Source: Hyphomicrobiales bacterium
GTDB taxonomy: Bacteria; Pseudomonadota; Alphaproteobacteria; Rhizobiales; Rhizobiaceae
DNA: 35,306 nt
NCBI GenBank assembly: GCA_900472625.1
Contig: UCIT01000045.1
Location: 1 to 35,306 of the forward strand
Direction of reading: 5' to 3'
The notes beneath the pieces were generated by a model. The model made no database searches and was not told where the DNA came from. It was given only the letters and a program-made list of their open reading frames with translations. Position numbers and translations under genes: made by a program. Within the stretch, counting starts at the first letter, position 1; each line of letters starts with the position of its first letter. Of the stretch, positions 29,857-35,306 are shown in pieces.

Positions 29857-30321
29857 GTGAATAAACCAGATCGTCCCGAAGATGCCTCAAAAGATGCCAT
29901 GCTTTGGAAGGCCAAGGCCTATTTGGAAGCAGGCCTTAGGCTTGCGGCGGCGTCGAAAGAATATGAGGGCGATCCAGCCTTCTACATGCCTGTCAACTTT
30001 TTACTTCTTCACTCTGCAGAGCTGACGCTGAAAGCAATGCTATTCGGCGTTGGCGAAAAACCGCCGAGAACCCACGTCCTTCCGAGATTGCTCAAGCTGG
30101 TAGACCGACACTCGCTGACCGTAGACGACCGCTTTCGATTTTACGTCTCCCACAATCAGGATGAAGAGCAGTCGATGATCATGCGTTATGGACCGAACGC
30201 AAGTCAGCAAGTAAGCTGGGTCAACTACTTGTTTTCGATCGGTGCTCTTCAGGCGCAGATCAACACCCTGGAAACGCCCCCGCCGTACAAGGTGCTCTCA
30301 CCGTCGCCCATATGCGGGTGA
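29857..30321 (+). CDS. HEPN-like small protein, antisense moron (154 aa)
   Basis: Start GTG 29857 is supported by AAGGGG eight bases upstream. A helical protein with VNFLLLHSAELTLKAMLFGVGE and RTHVLPRLLKLVDRH, the layout of HEPN and HEPN-like proteins (a family with many RNase toxins), and R94-F-Y-V-S-H99, an R-x4-H motif. It lies opposite to the late genes between the protease and portal genes; its stop meets the portal stop within TGATCA. AT-richer than its neighbours. No antitoxin partner is visible beside it. Confidence 0.6.
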   Translation: MNKPDRPEDASKDAMLWKAKAYLEAGLRLAAASKEYEGDPAFYMPVNFLLLHSAELTLKAMLFGVGEKPPRTHVLPRLLKLVDRHSLTVDDRFRFYVSHNQDEEQSMIMRYGPNASQQVSWVNYLFSIGALQAQINTLETPPPYKVLSPSPICG

Positions 30322-32148
30322 TCAACCCATCCGGACCTCTTCGAATATCTCCGGCCCAAGAATGATCTTGCCCTGATACGGCGTCACCTTGGTCAGATCG
30401 ACTTCGCCGCCGACCTGGATGGTGATGTGCGGCTGGTACTCCGGCCAATCCCACGATGCGCCCTGCTCGACCATTGCCTCATGCCGCCACTTCAGCTCAT
30501 TGGCGACGATCAGGAGGGCGCAATAGTTGTCGTCCTGTCCGAACGCTTCCATCTGACGAGGTCCGCCGGCGCTGATCTCAAGCCGCGGTGACCAGCTCTC
30601 GCCCATCTCGAACCAATCGACCGGCGTCCGGCTATGGATGACGGTGACATGCAGATCAGGAACGACGTCGGTGAAACCCTGCTCTTTCGCCCATGCGAGG
30701 ATGTCAGCACGGTTGAGGACGTCACGGCGGACATACAGTGTGCGAGGAGCCGCGTCGTTTGCTGCCTGCTGCATGCGGGTCACGTTGTTGTTGTTCGCTG
30801 CCTGGGTGGCAGCAGCGGCGGCTTGCTCCTCTTCCGAAGGCTCCTGCTCGCTTAGCTTGCCGTATTCCTCGATGGCAGCATCGAGACCAGGCAGGACACC
30901 GTCCTCAACGAGGCGATTGACCAGCGCATCAGACACAGCCTCGCGCGGCACGATCTCCTGACCGGTTCCGGTACCGACAAGCTGGCGAGCGGCGTCGGCC
31001 GTGGTCTTGAAGATCTCGGCTCGTTCCTTCTCGCTCATCTGCTCGAGCGGTGACCAGCGATAGTAGACGTCAGGGTCAACCACTCCCGCCGAGCGCTCAA
31101 TGCACTCATCGAGGCGGCGCATGGCTGGCTGTAGCTCAAGCTCCTGCATCGACTGGATGCGATCATGGTAGTTCTTCATGTCCGAAGCGCCGGTTGCGTT
31201 CATTCCGGCAGGCGACTGACCTAGGAGACGTGTCACCGGGATATCGGCAGCACCGGAGACAATCTGCATGAAGGCCATGAGGATGTCGGTCAGGCCGGCG
31301 AGCGAAGCGCTCTTTGTCTCGTATTCCTCTTCCTTGTCGAGGAGCAGCGTCCCGTTGATGCCCTTGGACATGTTGGCGAGGCTGTATCGCTCAAGGATCT
31401 TCGAGCGATAGGCCTCATTGTTGAGGTTCGCCATAAAATCCGGAATGCGGATGATGTCGATCTTCGCCTCGAACACGAGAGAGGCGATGTTGCCGGCGGT
31501 GCTGTCGGCGTTCTTGATGGCGTCGAGGGTAGACTGCAGGACGCTATCGCCCCAGCCTTGCCAGGGGTTGCCGGTGATCTCGTCGTCAGCAGGCATGGCG
31601 CCGGTGAAGAGGACGAGCCGCGACGGATGGATCTCGATCTGCATCCCGTTGGCCCCGCTCAGCGTGTAAGAGCCGGGGCGGCCGTACCATTCCGATTCCG
31701 GATTGCGATCGATCTCGCCTGCGCTCAGCTGCCGACGGGTGATGACGTTGAGGTAGCGAATGCCACCCTTCCCCACGCGCTCGACGTCCAGCGGCAGAGC
31801 GGGATTGGCCTCGCCCGTGCCGATGTACAGCGCAGCGCCGCCGAATAGCCGACCTTTCTTGGCCGCTTCCAGCACCTTGCCTTTAACGTTGAGGCGCTTC
31901 TCCTCTTCCTCGATCGCTTCGATCTGGGCCTTCTTGGCCTGCCAGTCGCGCCACTTGCGGCAAGCATCGAGAGCTGGGATGTCGACGATCTTGCGAGGAA
32001 GCCACGACGAGCTGTAGGCGGCGATCAGTTGCTCATCAGTCATGACGGCATGAGTGTAGAAGGTCGTGGCCGCCTTATCTCTCTCGGTTCCCATCCTCGA
32101 AACAAGGCTGGTCAAGCTATCGCGCACGAATGCGATGACGTTGGACAT
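30322..32148 (-). CDS. portal protein (DUF1073 type) with C-terminal Acb1-like 2H phosphoesterase domain (608 aa)
   Basis: Residues 1-440 are a DUF1073-type portal: RKIVDIPALDACRKWRDWQ, GRLFGGAALYIGTG, RYLNVITRRQLS, IVSGAADIPVTRLLGQSPAGMN, and a helical end, forming the dodecameric gate for DNA. After an Ala/Gln/Asn-rich linker (about 440-465), residues 470-605 form a second domain with two H-x-T motifs, L-H500-V-T502 and P-H574-I-T576, as in 2H phosphoesterases. The 74-residue spacing is close to T4 Acb1 (H44-x-T46, H113-x-T115), which cleaves CBASS cyclic oligonucleotides. The domain name is established for such portals (DUF1073/Acb1-like); activity here is inferred. Starts 9 bases past the large terminase. 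Confidence 0.85.
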   Translation of the reverse strand: MSNVIAFVRDSLTSLVSRMGTERDKAATTFYTHAVMTDEQLIAAYSSSWLPRKIVDIPALDACRKWRDWQAKKAQIEAIEEEEKRLNVKGKVLEAAKKGRLFGGAALYIGTGEANPALPLDVERVGKGGIRYLNVITRRQLSAGEIDRNPESEWYGRPGSYTLSGANGMQIEIHPSRLVLFTGAMPADDEITGNPWQGWGDSVLQSTLDAIKNADSTAGNIASLVFEAKIDIIRIPDFMANLNNEAYRSKILERYSLANMSKGINGTLLLDKEEEYETKSASLAGLTDILMAFMQIVSGAADIPVTRLLGQSPAGMNATGASDMKNYHDRIQSMQELELQPAMRRLDECIERSAGVVDPDVYYRWSPLEQMSEKERAEIFKTTADAARQLVGTGTGQEIVPREAVSDALVNRLVEDGVLPGLDAAIEEYGKLSEQEPSEEEQAAAAATQAANNNNVTRMQQAANDAAPRTLYVRRDVLNRADILAWAKEQGFTDVVPDLHVTVIHSRTPVDWFEMGESWSPRLEISAGGPRQMEAFGQDDNYCALLIVANELKWRHEAMVEQGASWDWPEYQPHITIQVGGEVDLTKVTPYQGKIILGPEIFEEVRMG

Positions 32149-32157
32149 GCATGTTCC

Positions 32158-33594
32158 TTAAATGTTGTCGAGGGTGAAGCTCGACCCGGCAATATTGACG
32201 TTGTCCGCTGCGATCACCGCGTCGGCGAGGTTGTGCGACTTTACGCCCAAGTCCTTCTTGAGCTTCAGCTTCGGCACGACCCGCTTCTTTCCTTCGCTCT
32301 CGACCCACCACGGAACGCAAAGCTCGGTAAACAAGGCGTCCAGCTTGTCCTTCCCCATCTTCGAGGAGAACGAGAGGATGTCCTCTGGTTTTACCGGATG
32401 GCCGCGAACCACCGCGTTGAACGTCAGCATGGCGCGGCGGGCGGTGTTGGCCCATGCCTGCGCCTTCAGGTTCAGATATTCGTCCTTGTTGAGAGGACTG
32501 TTCTTGTTCTGCGGGTCGCTAGGTTTGTCGCCGTCCATCACGGCGCCGCCAGCGTGGAAAGCATAGTGCTTCACCTTGGCGCCGCCGCTCTCGTTCTGCT
32601 CGTCGATATAGCCGCCAACGAAAGCGCCGACGCCGATCGTGTCGTAGGAAACCGTCGCGCCGGCAATCTTTGCCTTAGCCCAGACCTTCTTTGCGTTCTG
32701 GACGAGCTCATCCTTGCCAGAGGCCCAGTCCTCGGCATCCGTAAAGACGCCTTCGATCTTGTCGGCCGTCGCGCTCTTGTCCTCGCCGTCGTCGGCAGGG
32801 TCGAAACCGATGATGTTCCGACCGGTGACATCGATCTTGAGGACCATGTGAGCATCGACGCAGGAATCGAGCCACTTGCGCTTGAAGATCGAAAGCTCGC
32901 TGTCGCCAAGCGGCACGCCGCCATAGACGTGCTCAAATTTCTCCGGGTTGCGTTCCTGCATTGCCGCGATGTCGCGCAACGCCTTGTCGGAAAGGAACGG
33001 GTTCTCCGTATAGTCGATCTTCCGGACCACACAGTGAGGCGGCACGTTGACGACGAAGTTCTTCCAGACGTAGTCGGTAACCAGCTTCGGGTTGAACAGC
33101 AGGATCGCTAGGCTGTCTTCCTTACGGATCGTCGGGCCGATCACGGTCCACTGATCCTCTGTCAGCTTCTCAGCTTCTTCCACCCAGAGGATGTCGACGT
33201 CGGACGTGCCCTTGATGTCCTCAAGGTTTCGCTCGATGCCGTAGAAGATGAACTCAGCGCCGGTACGCCTGTGGATGATCGTCGTCTTCTGGACGTCGAA
33301 GGCAGCTTCAAGTCCGAGATGAGCGATCGCCCACTTCAGTTCGGTGTAGACCGAATCCTGAATGCGGTTCTGAAAGCGGCGGATGCAAAGGACGCGCATC
33401 CGGACGCCGACATGATCGACCAGGCGAACCAGCTGACAGGCCGTGTCTCTCGTCTTCGAGCTTGATCGTCCGCCATGGAGGACAGCAATATCGGCCTGTC
33501 CGAGAAAGACCTCCTCCCAAAAGTCGTGAAGGGCCGGGTTCGTAAGGTGGGTGGTGGCGTCTAGCCCTTTTCGCTGCGCAGCACTTCCCGCCAT
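32158..33594 (-). CDS. terL: large terminase subunit, PBSX/XtmB type (478 aa)
   Basis: Walker A G41-G-R-S-S-S-K-T48 and Walker B VDILWVEE (133-140), followed by the coupling motif region, then a nuclease-type domain (GRNIIGFDPADDGEDKSA; VSYDTIGVGAFVGGY). The enzyme pulls DNA into the head and cuts it. The fold places it with the PBSX-type terminases, so both cos and headful packaging remain possible. Overlaps the small subunit by 34 bases, a common arrangement. Confidence 0.92.
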   Translation of the reverse strand: MAGSAAQRKGLDATTHLTNPALHDFWEEVFLGQADIAVLHGGRSSSKTRDTACQLVRLVDHVGVRMRVLCIRRFQNRIQDSVYTELKWAIAHLGLEAAFDVQKTTIIHRRTGAEFIFYGIERNLEDIKGTSDVDILWVEEAEKLTEDQWTVIGPTIRKEDSLAILLFNPKLVTDYVWKNFVVNVPPHCVVRKIDYTENPFLSDKALRDIAAMQERNPEKFEHVYGGVPLGDSELSIFKRKWLDSCVDAHMVLKIDVTGRNIIGFDPADDGEDKSATADKIEGVFTDAEDWASGKDELVQNAKKVWAKAKIAGATVSYDTIGVGAFVGGYIDEQNESGGAKVKHYAFHAGGAVMDGDKPSDPQNKNSPLNKDEYLNLKAQAWANTARRAMLTFNAVVRGHPVKPEDILSFSSKMGKDKLDALFTELCVPWWVESEGKKRVVPKLKLKKDLGVKSHNLADAVIAADNVNIAGSSFTLDNI

Positions 33595-34172
33595 GTTCTC
33601 GTCTCGGTCTGTATGGGGGCGCCGTCCTTGCCGGTATGCTCGTGCCGCTCGACGAACATCCCGAGGTGCTTGCCGATGTCGACCAGCGCACCCTTCTTGT
33701 CGTGAAGCTTCAGCTTGATGCCGCCGGTCGAGTTCTGGCTGATCTCAGCAATCGCGCCGGCCGTGTCGTCGTCGATCTCGTCGCTAGCGATCAGCTGGAC
33801 GTTGTTGGTGACGACGTTCTTGATGACCAGCGTGTCACCACCGTCGGGATTGTCTTCCTCGGTTACCAGCGTGCCCTGCCACTTGATCGCCTTACGAATG
33901 TCAGCAAAGCCAATCTTGGCCAGTTCAGCCAGGACACGCTCCTTGGTGATGGCGAGCTTGTCGATGGCCTTCTCGGTGGCCTTCCGCTCTACCGTCTGCT
34001 CCCACTCCAAAAGCTCCGAGACGCGTTGTCTGATGTTGTCTTTCTGCTGTAAGCGCGAGGCATTCCCACGGTCAGGTTTGAAGCCAGCAGCGGCGTATGC
34101 GTCATCTGCTGTCTTGCCTTTCGCCAACTCTTGCGCGAACTTCTCATGCCGTGCATTTTTTAGGACTGGCAT
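33561..34172 (-). CDS. terS: small terminase subunit (203 aa)
   Basis: Starts MPVLKNARHEKFAQELAKGKTADDAYAAAGFKPDRGNASRL, the helix-turn-helix used by Terminase_2-type small subunits to bind the packaging site (TADDAYAAAGF is the recognition part), followed by a long helical oligomerisation region (VERKATEKAIDKLAITKERVLAELAKIG) and a strand-rich end. It opens the head operon and lies about 0.9 kb from phased repeats that could be its DNA target. Confidence 0.88.
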   Translation of the reverse strand: MPVLKNARHEKFAQELAKGKTADDAYAAAGFKPDRGNASRLQQKDNIRQRVSELLEWEQTVERKATEKAIDKLAITKERVLAELAKIGFADIRKAIKWQGTLVTEEDNPDGGDTLVIKNVVTNNVQLIASDEIDDDTAGAIAEISQNSTGGIKLKLHDKKGALVDIGKHLGMFVERHEHTGKDGAPIQTETRTWREVLRSEKG

Positions 34173-34193
34173 GGACTAACCTTGGGGCTTCTG

Positions 34194-34586
34194 ATGGTTT
34201 GGATGCAGACTGCGCAACTACTTGCGACAGCGACAATAGGATTGATCGCCGCACTCATAGCTTGGCGACAATGGCGAACGGCCCGCGATAAAATAAAATT
34301 GGACCTATTCGACCGGCGATTCGCCGTATTCATGGACGTCCGAAAGCTTGCCAGCGAAGGCGCTCAGAGTAGACAGTTTTCCGACCGGACATTACCGAAC
34401 GAGGTGATCGCTCGAGCTAGGTTTCTTTTCGGACGGGAGATACATGACCAACTAGGCGACCTACATGAAATCTGCGTGCTCATCGATATGAATGACCCAC
34501 AAGGCAGAACTCGGATGGACCCTTGGTATAAAACCTTCTTGGAAAGCATTAAGCCATACATGAACTTCGGTGACATCAAGTCCTAA
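34194..34586 (+). CDS. N-terminally anchored membrane protein, antisense moron (130 aa)
   Basis: One N-terminal span (TAQLLATATIGLIAALIAW) followed by WRTARDKIKLDLFDRRFAVFMDVRKLAS and a charged helical domain. Proteins with this LATATI...DLFDRR...F pattern are widespread small membrane proteins of unknown function, often near prophage or defence regions (from memory). Start ATG 34194 rather than TTG 34182; TTGGGG lies upstream. It diverges from the small terminase gene and ends 3 bases into the convergent 41-aa gene. Confidence 0.7.
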   Translation: MVWMQTAQLLATATIGLIAALIAWRQWRTARDKIKLDLFDRRFAVFMDVRKLASEGAQSRQFSDRTLPNEVIARARFLFGREIHDQLGDLHEICVLIDMNDPQGRTRMDPWYKTFLESIKPYMNFGDIKS

Positions 34587-34708
34587 AGCGCCCGCCACAG
34601 GTCTCGGCCTGGTGGTTCATAGTGAGCGCAGCCGATGACAGAGGCAGCGATAAACGCGCCGGCAACAACGGCAGCGATGATTAGGAGCGCCCGGTGGGTT
34701 TTCGACAT
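34583..34708 (-). CDS. tiny membrane protein (41 aa)
   Basis: ATG 34708 has AGGAGGAGCG just upstream, an almost ideal ribosome site. The product starts MSKTHRALLIIAAVVAGAF and has a single span (LLIIAAVVAGAFIAASVIG) with a short polar end. It is below the usual ORF length limit but convincing. Following the gene at 34726 on the same strand, it belongs to the small-gene group upstream of the terminase. Function unknown. Confidence 0.7.
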   Translation of the reverse strand: MSKTHRALLIIAAVVAGAFIAASVIGCAHYEPPGRDLWRAL

Positions 34709-34725
34709 GACGCTCCTCCTCGTTG

Positions 34726-34980
34726 TTACTTGCTGACCTTGTCGAGGGTCAGGCTGTAAACGGCGCCGGGTTCGAACTGCTCGATGGCGCCAGGGTTCGT
34801 GATGGTCATGGAAAGCTCGCCCTGAGGCGTGTACTTCGACCAGTCGCCATTGCCTTCCGGCAGGCCCTGCAGATAGCCACCGAAGGCGGCCGCGAGCTTT
34901 ACCTCGACGCAGACCTGATCAGGCTGGCTGGTGGCGTGGTGGTTGATCTGCTTCACATAGAACATTGCTTGGACGGACAT
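34726..34980 (-). CDS. hypothetical protein upstream of the terminase (84 aa)
   Basis: Reads MSVQAMFYVKQINHHATSQPDQVCVEVKLAAAF, then DWSKYTPQGELSMTITNPGAIEQFEPG, a strand-rich pattern that recurs in rhizobial phages before the terminase genes (from memory). AAAGGAG lies eight bases before ATG 34980. Function unknown; possibly an early/late switch or nucleic-acid-linked protein. Confidence 0.75.
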   Translation of the reverse strand: MSVQAMFYVKQINHHATSQPDQVCVEVKLAAAFGGYLQGLPEGNGDWSKYTPQGELSMTITNPGAIEQFEPGAVYSLTLDKVSK

Positions 34981-35029
34981 TCGTCTTCTCCTTTGTTGGT
35001 CCGGTACCGCCGGACACGGGAACGAGAAA

Positions 35030-35054
35030 GCCCGCCTCGGCGAACCGGGCGGGC
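35030..35054 (-). terminator. GC-rich hairpin with short minus-strand T-run
   Basis: GCCCGCC (35030-35036) pairs with GGCGGGC (35048-35054), and CGG/CCG extends the stem with one bulge, leaving a 4-nt loop. On the minus strand it is followed by TTTCTCG. It could end a minus-strand transcript entering from the right. Confidence 0.5.
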
Positions 35055-35112
35055 TAGTGAACAGTAATGAACGGTAGTGAAGGCGCCCGAGCCGTAGCCC
35101 GGGCTAGTGAGG
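35053..35112. repeat. helically phased 10-bp repeats, candidate packaging or regulatory site
   Basis: Three direct 10-bp copies follow each other: GCTAGTGAAC (35053-35062), AGTAATGAAC (35063-35072) and GGTAGTGAAG (35073-35082). A fourth, GCTAGTGAGG, lies at 35103-35112, exactly 50 bases from the first, so all are on one face of the helix. Sites of this kind are used by small terminases and by regulators. They lie about 0.9 kb from the small terminase gene. Confidence 0.45.
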
Positions 35113-35306
35113 ATGCATCCGGCGATCAACCCGGGCAGAGCCTCAGACTTGAAAGCCCCACCTTGCTTAGAGCAGAGGGGGAGGCCGTGTTTTGTGCCCT
35201 AGTCGGACCCTTTCGGGCGAGGCTCTCACGAGGACTTCACAGCCACCCTTAACCGACTACGGCTATCTTCGGCGGCCGTCGCCTACGTCAAGGGCTGGGA
35301 TGCACC
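35083..35306. other. terminal 224 bases without a convincing gene
   Basis: I see no gene with a good start here; a plus-strand frame at 35067-35252 (61 aa) lacks a ribosome site and has unnatural composition. Minus-strand frames are closed by stops. Several short hairpins (for example CCCTTTCGGG) are present. A cos or regulatory site cannot be excluded. Confidence 0.5.

Noticed and set aside
32029..33111. Long plus-strand frame of 360 codons over the large terminase gene
   Set aside because: Antisense to the terminase with its Walker motifs; no ribosome site and no recognisable family.
35067..35252. Plus-strand 61-codon frame near the right edge
   Set aside because: Begins inside the 10-bp repeats, has no ribosome site and unlikely composition.
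1..35306. CRISPR array, insertion sequence or diversity-generating retroelement
   Set aside because: No regularly spaced repeats, transposase or reverse transcriptase was seen; the fibre repeats are a domain duplication, not a template-variable pair.
1..35306. Phage repressor (CI-like) and replication genes
   Set aside because: None recognisable inside the window; they are probably beyond its left or right edge.

Overview
The window is most of a temperate siphophage genome (lambda-like layout, Caudoviricetes) from a GC-rich alphaproteobacterium, most likely a rhizobium-type host (Rhizobium/Agrobacterium/Sinorhizobium group). The host guess rests on a DUF982 gene, a stand-alone LigD-type ligase, a perfect GGAAC-N18-TT motif (the extracytoplasmic/general-stress promoter of rhizobia), a GH19 endolysin and the make-up of the small phage genes. 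No species can be named from the sequence alone.

Layout. (a) 1-3197, plus strand: a tightly overlapping early operon (mostly ATGA stop/start overlaps) with small unknown proteins, a MazG-like/zinc-knuckle protein, a small Cys-rich protein, an excisionase-like HTH protein and a tyrosine integrase. (b) 3203-3411: an attachment site with a 42-bp copy of the 5' half of tRNA-Leu(UAA), flanked on both sides by identical 10-bp arm repeats. This looks like an intact attP, so the sequence is probably a circular or unintegrated (or tandem) phage form rather than one prophage end. (c) 3426-6994: an accessory region with a decayed small gene, a hypothetical gene, an SNase-like nuclease, a two-gene minus-strand operon with RexA/RexB-like architecture (soluble about 300 aa plus four-helix 150 aa membrane protein), and a DUF982-LigD-type ligase operon behind the stress promoter. 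(d) 7132-9436, minus strand: lysis and membrane genes (two membrane proteins, an overlapping Rz/Rz1-like spanin pair, a GH19 endolysin with a C-terminal membrane anchor). (e) 9752-34172, minus strand, transcribed right to left: small terminase, large terminase, portal (fused to an Acb1-like 2H phosphoesterase), prohead protease with a nested scaffold, decoration protein, DUF2184 capsid, connectors, tail terminator, tail tube, tail chaperones G and G-T (by a -1 frameshift), tape measure, distal tail proteins in the same order as in alphaproteobacterial gene transfer agents, central tip protein, and two fibre-like proteins. (f) 34583-35306: small early/late-junction genes and helically phased 10-bp repeats that may mark a packaging site.

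A striking theme is that at least seven single genes lie on the plus strand, opposite to the minus-strand late genes (9560, 17647, 21199, 21563, 24055, 29857, 34194). They fit the pattern of morons: single genes that could be expressed from the lysogen. Two of them carry HEPN-like R-x4-H motifs. Together with the RexAB-like pair, the Acb1-like domain on the portal and the stress-driven ligase, the phage appears rich in candidate host-interaction, immunity and counter-immunity functions. Function assignments are from motif reading only; no database search was run.
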